Under the pieces are notes generated by a model. That model saw only the letters and a program-made list of their open reading frames with translations. It was not told the DNA's origin and ran no database searches. A stretch of DNA of 64,000 bases, from positions 496,001 through 560,000 of the forward strand of contig NZ_SNYO01000001.1 in the NCBI RefSeq assembly GCF_004363095.1. The letters are read 5' to 3'. The stretch comes from Actinomycetospora succinea (GTDB lineage Bacteria; Actinomycetota; Actinomycetes; Mycobacteriales; Pseudonocardiaceae). Of the stretch, positions 26,392 to 35,371 are shown one piece after another. The number at the start of each line of letters is the position of its first letter. Positions within the stretch are counted from its first letter, which is position 1. The position numbers and the translations under genes were made by a program.

Positions 26392-26973
26392 TCAGCGCTG
26401 CTCCTCGGGCCCGCCCGGCACCCACAGGACGTCGCCGCCCGGGTTGGCGACGCGGCCGAGGATGAACAGCAGGTCCGAGAGCCGGTTGAGGTAGTGCGCG
26501 GGCAGCTTGCTGGTGCGGTCCGGGTCGGCGGCGACGACGGCCCAGGTGCTGCGCTCGGCGCGGCGGGTGACGGTGCGCGCGACGTTGAGGTACGCGGCCG
26601 CGGGGGTGCCGCCGGGCAGGATGAACGAGTTGAGCTTGGGCAGGTCCTCGTTGAACTCGTCGCACCAGCCCTCGAGCCGCTCGATCTGGCGCTCGGTGAC
26701 GCGCAGCGGCGGGTACTCCGGGTTCTCGATGATCGGCGTGGCCAGGTCGGCGCCGACGTCGAACAGGTCGTTCTGGATCTGCTGCAGCGGCGCGACGATG
26801 GCCTCGGGCGGCGCGCCCACCGAGAGCGCGACGCCGATCGCGGCGTTGGCCTCCTCGGAGTCGGCGTAGGCCGACAGCCGCGGGTCGGTCTTGGGCACGC
26901 GCGAGAAGTCCGAGAGACCGGTGGTCCCGTCGTCGCCGGTGCGCGTGTAGATCCGGGTCAGGTGAACGGCCAC
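26392..26973 (-). CDS. Cob(I)yrinic acid a,c-diamide adenosyltransferase, PduO type
   Basis: A 193-residue ATP:cob(I)alamin adenosyltransferase that makes adenosylcobalamin. The ATP loop TRTGDDGTTGLSDFSRV at the N-terminus, FDVGADLATP, FILPGGTPAAAYLNVARTVTRRAER and LNRLSDLLFILGR are the PduO-type signatures; length is normal. The GTG at 26973 puts the ATP loop at residues 10-16 as in the family. It probably supplies coenzyme B12 for the ethylmalonyl-CoA mutase at 32846, although the genes are 6 kb apart. No cobalamin riboswitch is visible before it. Confidence 0.95.
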   Translation of the reverse strand: MAVHLTRIYTRTGDDGTTGLSDFSRVPKTDPRLSAYADSEEANAAIGVALSVGAPPEAIVAPLQQIQNDLFDVGADLATPIIENPEYPPLRVTERQIERLEGWCDEFNEDLPKLNSFILPGGTPAAAYLNVARTVTRRAERSTWAVVAADPDRTSKLPAHYLNRLSDLLFILGRVANPGGDVLWVPGGPEEQR

Positions 26974-27026
26974 GGCGCCAGTCTAGGGACGCCGTAACCG
27001 TTCACCGAGCCGTCCACCACGGTGTC

Positions 27027-28046
27027 TCAGCGCTGCAGCGCCTGCCCGAACAGCGGCGCGGCGCGGTCGAGCGCGGCCGCGGTGCCGGGCACCGAGCCGG
27101 ACGAGAACGCGTCGCTCGTGGTCTTGTCGTCGAGGACGACGAGGTGCCCGGCCTGCGCGGCCGGGGTCTGCGAGAGCACCGGGTCGGTGCGGATGGCGTC
27201 GGCGCTCGCGTTGATCGGGAACACGACGGTGAGGTCGGAGGACAGCAGCCCGACCTGCTCGCCCGAGAGCTGCACGTAGAACGACCCGGCGGCCTGGGGC
27301 GCGAGGGCCTCGATCTGCGGCGGGGTCCGGAAGCCGAGCTCGCTCATGACGTCGACGCGGGAGTCACCGGGGACGTAGGCGCCCCACTGCCCGCCGTAGA
27401 AGGCGCCGACACCCGCGGCCCGGCCCGCGAACGACGGGTTGGCGGCGGTCGTGGCGCGGAACTTCTCCTCGAGTCCGGCGATCTGCTGGGCGCCGACGTC
27501 CGGCTTGCCCAGGGCCCGGGACACCATGTCCATCTGCTGGCGCCAGGTCGTGCCGTACGCGGCCGCGAGGCCCGGGGGCGGCCCGACGGTCGGGGCGATG
27601 CGCGAGAGCGTGTCGTAGCGCTGGCGGTCGCCCGACGAGCGCGTGTCGAGGATGAGGTCGGGGCGCAGGGCCGCGACGGCCTCGTAGTCGAGCTGCGTCG
27701 TGCCGAGGATCGTCGGCGGCGTCTGGTACGGCGGCGACCACGGGCCGACGCCGGTGCCGCCGAAGCCGAGCCAGTCCGACGCGCCGACGGGCTGGACGCC
27801 GAGCACGAGCGCGGTCTCGGCGTCCGACCAGCCGAGCGCGACGATGCGCTGCGGCGGCTCCTCGATCGTCACCGGACCGAACTGGGTGTCGACCGTCGCG
27901 GGGTACTGGGCGCCGACGGCCGAGCCGGCCGGGGCGCCGCCACCGCCGCCGTCGCCGCCCCCGCCGCAGGCCGCGAGGAGGAGCAGGGCGGCGGCGCTCG
28001 CCGCGAGGACGAGGCGCCTGAGGGCACCGCGGGGGCCGGGGGACAC
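27027..28046 (-). CDS. Iron-siderophore ABC transporter substrate-binding lipoprotein
   Basis: A 339-residue FepB/FhuD-type periplasmic-binding lipoprotein. The GTG at 28046 has AGGAG five bases upstream and yields a short basic stretch, a hydrophobic core and the lipobox LLAAC with Cys27, followed by a Gly-rich linker. The binding domain shows IEEPPQRIVALGWSDAETALVLGV, LDYEAVAALRPDLIL and PVLSQTPAAQAGHLVVLDD, typical of siderophore or haem binders. It is divergent from its two permease genes, with an IdeR-type iron box between, so expression should rise when iron is low. Substrate not known; an Fe(III)-siderophore is most likely. Confidence 0.9.
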   Translation of the reverse strand: MSPGPRGALRRLVLAASAAALLLLAACGGGGDGGGGGAPAGSAVGAQYPATVDTQFGPVTIEEPPQRIVALGWSDAETALVLGVQPVGASDWLGFGGTGVGPWSPPYQTPPTILGTTQLDYEAVAALRPDLILDTRSSGDRQRYDTLSRIAPTVGPPPGLAAAYGTTWRQQMDMVSRALGKPDVGAQQIAGLEEKFRATTAANPSFAGRAAGVGAFYGGQWGAYVPGDSRVDVMSELGFRTPPQIEALAPQAAGSFYVQLSGEQVGLLSSDLTVVFPINASADAIRTDPVLSQTPAAQAGHLVVLDDKTTSDAFSSGSVPGTAAALDRAAPLFGQALQR

Positions 28047-28084
28047 ACGCACTCCTGGAACTCGAATCGGACAATCTGGGAGTC

Positions 28085-28103
28085 TGAGGCTAGGCAACCC
28101 TAA
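28085..28103. promoter_or_regulatory. IdeR/DmdR-type iron box
   Basis: The 19 bases beginning TGAGGCTAGGC match 15 of 19 positions of the IdeR/DmdR1 consensus TTAGGTTAGGCTAACCTAA. The site lies between the divergent substrate-binding and permease genes. A further GGTTAGGCTGCAC half-site follows at 28105-28117. Confidence 0.75.
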
Positions 28104-28140
28104 TGGTTAGGCTGCACAGCGGATCCCCCGTCGGACGAGA

Positions 28141-29229
28141 GTGGGTGAGCGCGCGGTGGTGGTGGACGCGCCCGGGCAGGCGCCGCCCGCGCGGCGCACC
28201 GGGACGCCCGGCGGCGTGGTGGGGTCGGCGACCCGCGTGCTCGGGCTGCTCGCGCTGGTCGCGATCGCGGTGCTCGTGCTGCTGGTCAGCATCGGCATCG
28301 GCTCGCGCGACATCGGCATCGCGCAGTCGTGGACGCTCCTGCTCGGCGGCGACCCCGGTGGCGCCGCCGGCATCGACGCGGCCGTCGTGCGCGACCTGCG
28401 GGTGCCCCGCGGCCTGCTCGCGCTGGCGGTCGGCGCCGCGCTCGGGCTCGCCGGCGCCGTGATGCAGGGCCTGTCGCGCAACCCGCTGGCCGACCCCGGC
28501 CTGCTCGGGGTCAACGCCGGCGCGTCGGCCGCGGTCGTCGTGGCGATCGGCGTGTTCGGGATCGGCAGCATCACGGGCTACGTGTGGTTCGGGCTCGTCG
28601 GGGCGGGCGTGGCGATGTTCGGGGTGCACGCGCTCGGCGCCACCGGGCGGGCGTCGGGGACGCCGGACCGCCTCGTGCTCGCCGGCGCCGCGATCACCGC
28701 CGTGCTCATCGCGCTGGTCAACGCCGCGCTCGTGCTCTCGCCGCGGACCTTCGACTCCTTCCGGTTCTGGAACCTCGGCTCGCTGTCCGGGCGGCGGATG
28801 GACGTGCTGCTCGCGGTCGGCCCGTTCATCGCGGTCGGGGTGCTCGCCGCCTTTGCGATGGCCCGCGCGCTCGACACGCTCGCGCTCGGCGACCGCGCCG
28901 GCCGAGCGCTCGGGCTCGACGTCGGGCGCACCCGGGTCGCCGCCGGCGCCGTCGTCACCGTCCTCGCGGGCGCCGCGACGGCCGCGGTCGGCCCGATCGC
29001 GTTCCTCGGCCTCGCCGTCCCGCACGTCGTGCGCGGTCTCGTCGGGCCCGCCCACCGCTGGCTGCTGCCCTACACCGCCGTCCTGGGAGCGATCGTGCTG
29101 CTCGTCGCCGACGTCGTCGGCCGCGTCCTCGTCCCGCCCGGCGAGATCCAGGTGGGCGTCACCACGGCCGTGCTCGGCGCGCCCGTCTTCGTGGCCCTGT
29201 GCCGCCGGCGCCGGCTGGTGGGCGTGTGA
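28141..29229 (+). CDS. FecCD-family iron-siderophore permease, first subunit
   Basis: A 362-residue integral membrane permease of the FecCD family with about ten helices. Typical segments are LRVPRGLLALAVGAALGLAGAVMQGLSRNPLADPGLLGVNAGAS-like parts near residues 80-125, the RALGLDVGRTR loop that contacts the ATPase, and GPIAFLGLAVPHVVRGLVGPAHR near the end. The GTG at 28141 precedes a 30-residue cytosolic lead. It overlaps the second permease by four bases (GTGA), and the iron box lies about 40 bases upstream. Confidence 0.93.
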   Translation: MGERAVVVDAPGQAPPARRTGTPGGVVGSATRVLGLLALVAIAVLVLLVSIGIGSRDIGIAQSWTLLLGGDPGGAAGIDAAVVRDLRVPRGLLALAVGAALGLAGAVMQGLSRNPLADPGLLGVNAGASAAVVVAIGVFGIGSITGYVWFGLVGAGVAMFGVHALGATGRASGTPDRLVLAGAAITAVLIALVNAALVLSPRTFDSFRFWNLGSLSGRRMDVLLAVGPFIAVGVLAAFAMARALDTLALGDRAGRALGLDVGRTRVAAGAVVTVLAGAATAAVGPIAFLGLAVPHVVRGLVGPAHRWLLPYTAVLGAIVLLVADVVGRVLVPPGEIQVGVTTAVLGAPVFVALCRRRRLVGV

Positions 29230-30278
29230 ACGCGCCGCTCGTCACGGGGCGGCTGCTCCGCCTCGGCGGCGGCCGGATCTCGCTGCGCGTCGGTCCGCGC
29301 TCGGTCGTGGTCGGCGCGGTCGCGGCCGTCGTGGTCGTGGTCGGCGCGCTCCTGGCGATGACCACGGGCTCGTTCCCGCTGACGCTCACCGAGGTCGCCG
29401 AGACCCTCGTCGGGCAGGGCAGCCGGTCGACCGAGTTCATCGTGCTCGACCAGCGGCTGCCCCGGCTGGTGCTCGCCGTCGGGGTGGGCGCGGCGCTCGC
29501 GGTCAGCGGCGCGGTGCTGCAGAGCCTCTCGCGCAACGCGCTCGGCAGCCCCGACGTCATCGGGTTCACCACCGGCGCCTCGACCGGCGCGCTCGTCGCC
29601 ATCGTCGTGCTCGGCGCCGGCACCCTCGGGACCTCGCTCGGGGCGCTGGTCGGCGGCCTGCTCACGGCGCTGCTCGTCGTCGCGCTGTCCGCGGGGCGCG
29701 GCACGCAGGGCCTGCGCATGGTGCTCATCGGGATCGGCATCGGCGCGGCGCTGCTCGCCGTCAACAGCTGGCTGATCACCACGGCGCAGCTGCAGACCGC
29801 CGTCGACGCCCAGGCCTGGCTGCTCGGCGACCTCAGCAATCGCGGCTGGCCCCAGATCCTCGCCCTCGCGGCGGTGGTCGTCGTGCTGCTGCCCGTGCTG
29901 TTCGCGCTGGGCCGGCGCCTCGCGCTGCTCGAGCTCGGCGACCGCCCGGCCGGCGCGCTCGGCGTCGACGTCGGGCGCACCCGCACGATCCTGCTGCTGT
30001 GCGCGGTGGCCCTCGCCGCCGCCTCGACGGCCGCCGCCGGGCCGATCCCGTTCCTGGCCCTCGCGGCCCCGCAGATCGCGCGCAGCCTGACCCGGGCGGC
30101 GACGCCGGTGCTCCTGCCGAGCGCGCTGGTCGGGGCGGCCCTGCTCGTCGTCAGCGACCTCGCCGTCACCCGCCTGTTCCAGCCCGTCCCGCTGCCGGTC
30201 GGGGTCGCCACCGGCCTCATCGGCGGGCTCTACCTCGTCGCGCTGCTCGTGCGCCTGTGGCGGGGGAGCACGACGTGA
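29226..30278 (+). CDS. FecCD-family iron-siderophore permease, second subunit
   Basis: A 350-residue FecCD permease that pairs with the preceding gene to form the membrane channel. It shows LDQRLPRLVLAVGVGAALAVSG, LQSLSRNALGSPDVIGF, the GALGVDVGRTR ATPase-contact loop and GPIPFLALAAPQIAR. The GTG at 29226 overlaps the previous stop; longer in-frame versions run backwards through the first permease and are rejected. About ten membrane helices are expected and the length is normal. Confidence 0.93.
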   Translation: MNAPLVTGRLLRLGGGRISLRVGPRSVVVGAVAAVVVVVGALLAMTTGSFPLTLTEVAETLVGQGSRSTEFIVLDQRLPRLVLAVGVGAALAVSGAVLQSLSRNALGSPDVIGFTTGASTGALVAIVVLGAGTLGTSLGALVGGLLTALLVVALSAGRGTQGLRMVLIGIGIGAALLAVNSWLITTAQLQTAVDAQAWLLGDLSNRGWPQILALAAVVVVLLPVLFALGRRLALLELGDRPAGALGVDVGRTRTILLLCAVALAAASTAAAGPIPFLALAAPQIARSLTRAATPVLLPSALVGAALLVVSDLAVTRLFQPVPLPVGVATGLIGGLYLVALLVRLWRGSTT

Positions 30279-30306
30279 GCACCACTTCCTACCCGGCAGG
30301 AGCCCG

Positions 30307-31149
30307 ATGACCCGCCTGCTCGCCCGCGACGTGACGCTCGGCTACGAGGGCCGCACGGTGGCCCGCGACCTCTCGGTGGAGATCCCGGACGACTCGTTCA
30401 CCGTGATCGTCGGGCCGAACGCCTGCGGCAAGTCGACGCTGCTCGCGGCCCTGGCGCGGGTGCTCGCCCCGCAGGCCGGCGCGGTGGTGCTCGACGGCGC
30501 CGAGATCGCGAGCTACAGGTCCAAGGAGGTGGCGCGCCGCCTCGGCCTGCTGCCCCAGACCGCGACGGCGCCCGGCGGCATCACCGTCGGCGACCTCGTC
30601 GCCCGCGGCCGCTACCCGCACCAGCAGCTGCTCAAGCAGTGGTCGGACGACGACGAGGTGGCCGTCGCCGAGGCGATGGCGCTGACGAACGTCTCCGACC
30701 TCGCCCCCCGGCTGGTCGACGAGCTCTCCGGCGGCCAGCGCCAGCGGGTGTGGCTCGCGATGGCGCTCGCCCAAGAGACGCCCATCCTGCTGCTCGACGA
30801 GCCGACCACCTACCTCGACATCTCCCACCAGGTCGACGTCCTCGAGCTCTGCGCGCGCCTGCACGCGCACCACGGCCGCACGCTGGTCGCGGTGCTGCAC
30901 GACCTCAACCAGGCCGCCCGGTACGCCTCGCACCTCGTCGCCCTGCGCCGGGGCGGGGTCGTGGCCGCGACCGGGCCGCCGGGCGAGGTCCTCACCGAGG
31001 AGCTGGTCACCGACGTCTACGGCCTGGCCTGCCGGGTGCTGCCCGACCCCGAGACCGGCACGCCGATGGTGGTGCCCCGCCGGCCGGACTGGATGGCCGG
31101 ACGCGCCGTGGAGGGTGCTGGCGACGGCCGCTCCGTGGCGGGCGGGTAG
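30307..31149 (+). CDS. Iron-siderophore ABC transporter ATPase
   Basis: A 280-residue FepC/FhuC-type ATPase, 28 bases after the permeases. Walker A is GPNACGKST (36-44), the signature LSGGQRQRVW, Walker B ILLLDEPTTYLD and the switch His follows in VAVLHDLNQAARY. The C-terminal half has TDVYGLACRVLPDPETGTP, the usual FepC tail. It powers uptake of the ferri-siderophore bound by the divergent lipoprotein and shares its iron control. Confidence 0.95.
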   Translation: MTRLLARDVTLGYEGRTVARDLSVEIPDDSFTVIVGPNACGKSTLLAALARVLAPQAGAVVLDGAEIASYRSKEVARRLGLLPQTATAPGGITVGDLVARGRYPHQQLLKQWSDDDEVAVAEAMALTNVSDLAPRLVDELSGGQRQRVWLAMALAQETPILLLDEPTTYLDISHQVDVLELCARLHAHHGRTLVAVLHDLNQAARYASHLVALRRGGVVAATGPPGEVLTEELVTDVYGLACRVLPDPETGTPMVVPRRPDWMAGRAVEGAGDGRSVAGG

Positions 31150-31161
31150 CGTCCCGGCGCG

Positions 31162-32430
31162 ATGAACGAGCACTTCGTGGTGCACGGCTCCGGGCCGCTC
31201 TCCGGGGCGGTCGACGTCGTCGGCGCCAAGAACAGCGTGCTCAAGCTGATGGCGGCCGCGCTGCTCGCCGAAGGCCGGACGGTCATCACCAACTGTCCGG
31301 AGATCCTCGACGTCCCCCTGATGGCCGACGTGCTGCGCAGCCTCGGCTGCGCGGTGGCGGTCGACGGCGCCACGGTGACCATCGACGTCCCGGCCGAGCT
31401 GACCCCGGAGGCGGACTACCGCTCGGTGTCGCGGCTGCGGGCCTCGGTGTGCGTACTCGGGCCGCTGGTGGCCCGCTGCCGGCGCGCGGTGGTGCCGCTG
31501 CCCGGCGGCGATGCGATCGGCTCGCGCCCGCTCGACATGCACCAGGCGGGCCTGCGCCTGCTCGGCGCCTCGAGCGAGATCTCGCACGGCTGCGTCGTCG
31601 CGGGCGCCGAGACGCTGCGCGGCGCCCAGATCTGGCTCGACTTCCCCAGCGTCGGGGCCACCGAGAACATCCTCATGGCCGCGGTCTTCGCCGACGGCAC
31701 GACGGTCATCGACAACGCGGCCCGCGAGCCGGAGATCGTCGACCTCGTCACGATGCTCCAGCAGATGGGCGCCAAGATCGAGGGCGGCGGGACGTCCACG
31801 CTCACCGTCCACGGCGGCGGGCCGCTGACGCCCACGACGCACCGGGTCATCGGCGACCGGATCGTGGGCGCGACCTGGGGCTTCGCCGCCGCGATGGCAG
31901 GCGGAGACGTCACGGTCAACGGCGTCGACCCGCACCACCTCGACCTCGTGCTCGACCGGCTCGGGCAGGCCGGCGCGCAGGTGTCCACGCTCGACGGCGG
32001 GTTCCGGGTCGTCATGGAGGGCCGGCCGCGCTCCGTGGACTGGGTGACGCTGCCCTACCCGGGCTTCGCGACCGACCTGCAGCCCATGGCGATCGCGCTG
32101 TCGGCGATCTCCGAGGGCACCTCGATGATCACCGAGAACGTCTTCGAGGGGCGCTTCCGCTTCGTCGAGGAGATGGTCCGGCTCGGCGCCGACGCGCGCA
32201 CCGACGGGCACCACGCCGTCGTGCGGGGCGTGCGGCGGCTGTCCTCGGCGCCGGTGTGGGCGTCGGACATCCGCGCGGGCGCGGGCCTGGTGCTCGCGGG
32301 GCTCTGCGCGGACGGCGAGACCGAGGTCTGGGACGTCGCGCACATCGATCGCGGCTACCCGCTGTTCGTCGAGAACCTCGCCGCCCTCGGCGGCGGCATC
32401 CACCGGATCGTCGCCCCGCCCCAGCGCTGA
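31162..32430 (+). CDS. murA: UDP-N-acetylglucosamine 1-carboxyvinyltransferase with Asp117
   Basis: A 422-residue MurA, the enzyme that adds enolpyruvate to UDP-GlcNAc at the start of peptidoglycan synthesis. [18 protein letters not shown] at 21-38 carries the conserved Lys-Asn pair, and [18 protein letters not shown], [12 protein letters not shown] and [13 protein letters not shown] segments follow. The active loop reads [11 protein letters not shown] with Asp117 where E. coli has Cys115; the same Cys-to-Asp change in Mycobacterium tuberculosis MurA (Asp117) makes it insensitive to fosfomycin. The ATG at 31162 is 12 bases after the ABC ATPase stop. Most actinobacteria place murA near the rRNA operon or atp genes; here the cobO-type gene is 4 kb upstream, a linkage also typical of the group. 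Confidence 0.95.
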   Translation: MNEHFVVHGSGPLSGAVDVVGAKNSVLKLMAAALLAEGRTVITNCPEILDVPLMADVLRSLGCAVAVDGATVTIDVPAELTPEADYRSVSRLRASVCVLGPLVARCRRAVVPLPGGDAIGSRPLDMHQAGLRLLGASSEISHGCVVAGAETLRGAQIWLDFPSVGATENILMAAVFADGTTVIDNAAREPEIVDLVTMLQQMGAKIEGGGTSTLTVHGGGPLTPTTHRVIGDRIVGATWGFAAAMAGGDVTVNGVDPHHLDLVLDRLGQAGAQVSTLDGGFRVVMEGRPRSVDWVTLPYPGFATDLQPMAIALSAISEGTSMITENVFEGRFRFVEEMVRLGADARTDGHHAVVRGVRRLSSAPVWASDIRAGAGLVLAGLCADGETEVWDVAHIDRGYPLFVENLAALGGGIHRIVAPPQR

Positions 32431-32431
32431 C

Positions 32432-32734
32432 TCACATGGCGCGGAGGACCACGCGGGCGTCGTCGGCGTCGCTCGGGAACGCCAGCAGGCGCCAGCCGTC
32501 GGCGCCGTGGCTCAGCGTCACCCGCACCTTCTCGCGCGCGAGCTTGGCCACCAGCACGTCCGCGGCCTCGCGGGTGGGCACGACGGCGACGGTCTCGAGG
32601 AGCCCCAGGTCGCCGTTCTCGTCGGGCAGCGCGCCCTCGGGCCCGCGACCGAACGTGTAGCGCAGGATGCCGGCGAGCAGGATGACCAGCGACACCACCA
32701 GCGCGATCTCGGTCACCGAACCCACGCCCACCAT
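32432..32734 (-). CDS. Small single-span membrane protein of unknown function
   Basis: A 100-residue protein with one N-terminal membrane helix (about 6-24, EIALVVSLVILLAGILRYTFG) and a cytosolic domain of about 70 residues that has an ACT- or DUF2007-like alternation (LLETVAVVPTREAADVLVAKLAREKVRVTLSH). It ends one base after murA on the other strand, and starts at ATG 32734 facing the ethylmalonyl-CoA mutase gene. I do not know a function; the soluble part resembles small domains found in putative signal-transducing proteins. Confidence 0.72.
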   Translation of the reverse strand: MVGVGSVTEIALVVSLVILLAGILRYTFGRGPEGALPDENGDLGLLETVAVVPTREAADVLVAKLAREKVRVTLSHGADGWRLLAFPSDADDARVVLRAM

Positions 32735-32819
32735 CGTGACCGATCCTGTGGGCCACGGCATCCCGCGTGCGATTCCGTCGCGGCGACCCGTCGGTAACAT
32801 CAGCGGGTCATCGCCAGGT

Positions 32820-32836
32820 GACGAAGCGCAGCGGAG
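32820..32836 (+). repeat. 17-bp fragment of dispersed repeat, copy C
   Basis: GACGAAGCGCAGCGGAG is identical to the first part of copy A (24458-24484 on the minus strand). Its end forms the GGAGG ribosome site of the ethylmalonyl-CoA mutase. Confidence 0.5.
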
Positions 32837-32845
32837 GTACCTGAC

Positions 32846-34885
32846 GTGCCCTACCCCAGTGACGACGCCCGCGACCGCCCCTGGGTCATGCGGACGTACG
32901 CCGGCCACTCGTCGGCCCGCGCGTCGAACGAGCTCTACCGGCGCAACCTGGAGAAGGGCCAGACCGGCCTCTCGGTGGCCTTCGACCTGCCCACGCAGAC
33001 CGGCTACGACCCCGACCACGAGCTCGCCAAGGGCGAGGTCGGCAAGGTCGGCGTGCCGGTGTCGCACATCGGCGACATGCGGGCCCTCTTCGACGGCATC
33101 CCGCTCAACGACGCCAACACGTCGATGACGATCAACGCGACGGCGATGTACATGCTGGCGCTCTACGTCACCGTGGCCGACGAGCACGGCGCCGACCGCG
33201 AGAAGCTCGCGGGCACCACGCAGAACGACATCGTCAAGGAGTACCTGTCCCGCGGGACGTACGCCTTCCCGCCGGCGCCGAGCGTCCGGCTGATCACCGA
33301 CATGATCGCGTGGACGTACACCAACGTCCCGAAGTGGAACCCGATCAACATCTGCAGCTATCACCTGCAGGAGGCCGGGGCGACGCCGACGCAGGAGGTC
33401 GCCTACACGCTCTCGACGGCGATCGCGGTGCTCGACGCGGTGCGCGACTCGGGCCAGGTGCCGCCCGAGAAGTTCGGCCAGGTCGTCGGGCGCATCTCGT
33501 TCTTCGTCAACGCCGGGCTGCACTTCATCGAGGAGATCGCGAAGCTCCGCGCGTTCTCGCAGCTCTGGGACGAGCTGTGCCGCGAGCGCTACGGCGTCGA
33601 GGACGAGAAGATGCGCCGCTTCCGCTACGGCGTGCAGGTCAACTCGCTCGGGCTCACCGAGGCGCAGCCGGAGAACAACGTCCAGCGCATCGTGCTGGAG
33701 ATGCTCGCGGTGACGCTGTCGAAGGACGCCCGGGCCCGCGCGGTGCAGCTGCCGGCGTGGAACGAGGCGCTCGGCCTGCCGCGGCCGTGGGACCAGCAGT
33801 GGGCGCTGCGGATGCAGCAGGTGCTGGCCTACGAGACCGACCTGCTCGACCACGACGACATCTTCGCCGGCTCCCACGTCATGGAGGCCAAGACCGCCGC
33901 CATCGTCGAGGGCGCCCGCGCGGAGATGGCCAAGGTCGCCGAGATGGGCGGCGCGGTGCCCGCCGTCGACTCCGGCTACATGAAGTCGCAGCTGGTGTCG
34001 TCGCTCGCCCAGCGCCGCCAGCGCATGGAGTCCGGCGAGGACGTGGTCGTCGGCGTCAACAAGTTCACCTCCACCGAGCCCAGCCCGCTGCAGGCCGAGG
34101 GCGCCGAGGCGATCTTCACCGTCGAGAAGTCGGTCGAGGAGGAGGCCGCCCGCGCGGTCCAGGAGTGGCGGTCCTCGCGCGACCAGCAGGCCGCCGACGC
34201 CGCGCTCGAGCACCTCCGGACGGCCGCGGGAACCGACGAGAACCTCATGGAGGCCACGCTCGAGTGCGCCCGCGCCGGCGTGACCACGGGGGAGTGGTCG
34301 GGCGCGCTGCGCGACGTCTTCGGCTCCTACCGCGCCCCGACGGGCGTCGCTGGAGCTACTGGCGCGACCTCCGGCTCCGGCGAGGCCCCCGAGGAGCTCG
34401 CCGAGGTCCGGGCCCGCGTCCGCCGGACGGCCGAGGAGATGGGCACGGCGTCGCTGCGCATGCTCGTCGGCAAGCCGGGCCTCGACGGACACTCCAACGG
34501 CGCCGAGCAGATCGCCGTGCGCGCCCGCGACGCCGGCTTCGAGGTCATCTACCAGGGCATCCGCCTGACGCCGGCCGAGATCGTCGCGGCCGCCGTCCAG
34601 GAGGGCGTGCACGTCGTCGGCCTGTCGGTGCTCTCCGGCTCGCACCTCGAGGTCGTGCCCGCCGTGCTCGACGGGCTGGCCCGCGCGGGTGCCGACGACA
34701 TCCCGGTGGTCGTCGGCGGGATCATCCCGCCCGCCGACGCGGAGCAGCTCCAGCGCCTCGGCGTGCAGCGCGTCGTCACGCCGAAGACCTACTCGCTGAC
34801 CGGGATCATGGGCGAGTTCGTCGACGTCGTCCGCGAGGCGAACGGTCTCGACTCGCCGTCGCCGGCGCCCGTCGCGGGGGCCTGA
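32846..34885 (+). CDS. ecm: Ethylmalonyl-CoA mutase (MeaA type)
   Basis: A 679-residue single-chain adenosylcobalamin-dependent mutase that converts (2R)-ethylmalonyl-CoA to (2S)-methylsuccinyl-CoA. The N-terminus MRTYAGHSSARASNELYRRNLEKGQTG and FDLPTQTGYDPDH are the MeaA/Ecm form rather than methylmalonyl-CoA mutase (TIRQYAGFS), and the protein is shorter than MutB. The C-terminal B12 domain carries DGHSNG with the cobalt-ligand His549, SVLSGSH and GGIIP. A Gly/Ala/Thr-rich linker (about 495-515) joins the two parts. The GTG at 32846 follows GCGGAGGTA. Its partners ccr, epimerase and meaB are 13-18 kb downstream. The pathway assimilates acetyl-CoA and supplies ethylmalonyl-CoA for polyketides. 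Confidence 0.94.
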   Translation: MPYPSDDARDRPWVMRTYAGHSSARASNELYRRNLEKGQTGLSVAFDLPTQTGYDPDHELAKGEVGKVGVPVSHIGDMRALFDGIPLNDANTSMTINATAMYMLALYVTVADEHGADREKLAGTTQNDIVKEYLSRGTYAFPPAPSVRLITDMIAWTYTNVPKWNPINICSYHLQEAGATPTQEVAYTLSTAIAVLDAVRDSGQVPPEKFGQVVGRISFFVNAGLHFIEEIAKLRAFSQLWDELCRERYGVEDEKMRRFRYGVQVNSLGLTEAQPENNVQRIVLEMLAVTLSKDARARAVQLPAWNEALGLPRPWDQQWALRMQQVLAYETDLLDHDDIFAGSHVMEAKTAAIVEGARAEMAKVAEMGGAVPAVDSGYMKSQLVSSLAQRRQRMESGEDVVVGVNKFTSTEPSPLQAEGAEAIFTVEKSVEEEAARAVQEWRSSRDQQAADAALEHLRTAAGTDENLMEATLECARAGVTTGEWSGALRDVFGSYRAPTGVAGATGATSGSGEAPEELAEVRARVRRTAEEMGTASLRMLVGKPGLDGHSNGAEQIAVRARDAGFEVIYQGIRLTPAEIVAAAVQEGVHVVGLSVLSGSHLEVVPAVLDGLARAGADDIPVVVGGIIPPADAEQLQRLGVQRVVTPKTYSLTGIMGEFVDVVREANGLDSPSPAPVAGA

Positions 34886-34917
34886 GCCGGGGCCTGAGCC
34901 GGGGCCCTCAGCCCGGC
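34886..34917. terminator. Possible bidirectional terminator hairpin
   Basis: GCCGGG and CTGAG pair with CTCAG and CCCGGC around an eight-base loop, with a two-base bulge. It directly follows the mutase stop and overlaps the last codons of the convergent SnoaL-like gene. Confidence 0.4.
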
Positions 34918-35258
34918 ACCTTGTCGAGGAAGCCGTGGACGGTGCGCAGGCGCCCGTCCTCGGCGATCTCGGCGACGTCGAACCCGATCACGACGGGCTC
35001 GGCGCCCGCGGGCCCGAGGTGCCAGGTGAAGCGCACGACGTCGTGGTGGGCGTCGAGCACGTCGCCGCGCGAGAACGTCAGACCCGCGAACTGCTCCTGC
35101 GCGCCGGCGATCAGCGCGTCCACGCCGTCGTGGCCGGAGACGTCGGCGAGCGGGTCGACGTAGCGCGCGTCGGGCGTGAACGCCGCGGCGATCGCGTCGC
35201 GACGCGCGGACGGGTCGGTCGTGTTCCAGGCGGCCAGGTAGCGGTCGATGGTCTCCAT
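34908..35258 (-). CDS. SnoaL/NTF2-like protein
   Basis: A 116-residue nuclear transport factor 2-like fold protein. The start METIDRYLAAWNTTDPSARRDAIAAAFTPDARYVDPLADVSGHDGVDALI is the classic SnoaL-like N-terminal half, followed by strands with FSRGDVLDAHHDVVRFTWHLG and VIGFDVAEIAEDGRL. Family members include polyketide cyclases and isomerases, but most are uncharacterised. The ATG at 35258 has a good AGGAGG site on its own strand; the longer frame upstream has no such site. Confidence 0.82.
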   Translation of the reverse strand: METIDRYLAAWNTTDPSARRDAIAAAFTPDARYVDPLADVSGHDGVDALIAGAQEQFAGLTFSRGDVLDAHHDVVRFTWHLGPAGAEPVVIGFDVAEIAEDGRLRTVHGFLDKVPG

Positions 35259-35371
35259 GGGGTCCTCCTTCGTCGTGGCTGACGAGGAGAACCCTGAGCG
35301 CCACGGGTAGCCGGGTCGATGACCTCGCAGGTCATGGACGATCACCGCTGCGGGCGGCGACGCTGGTCCCC

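Noticed and set aside
27027-31149. Siderophore importer as part of the peptide cluster at 10998-23115
   Set aside because: Two unrelated gene pairs lie between, the importer has its own iron box, and no iron box was seen in the peptide cluster. A functional link remains possible but is not supported by the layout.
32735-32845. Cobalamin riboswitch before the B12-dependent mutase
   Set aside because: The gap is 111 bases and shows no B12-box-like sequence or long structured leader.
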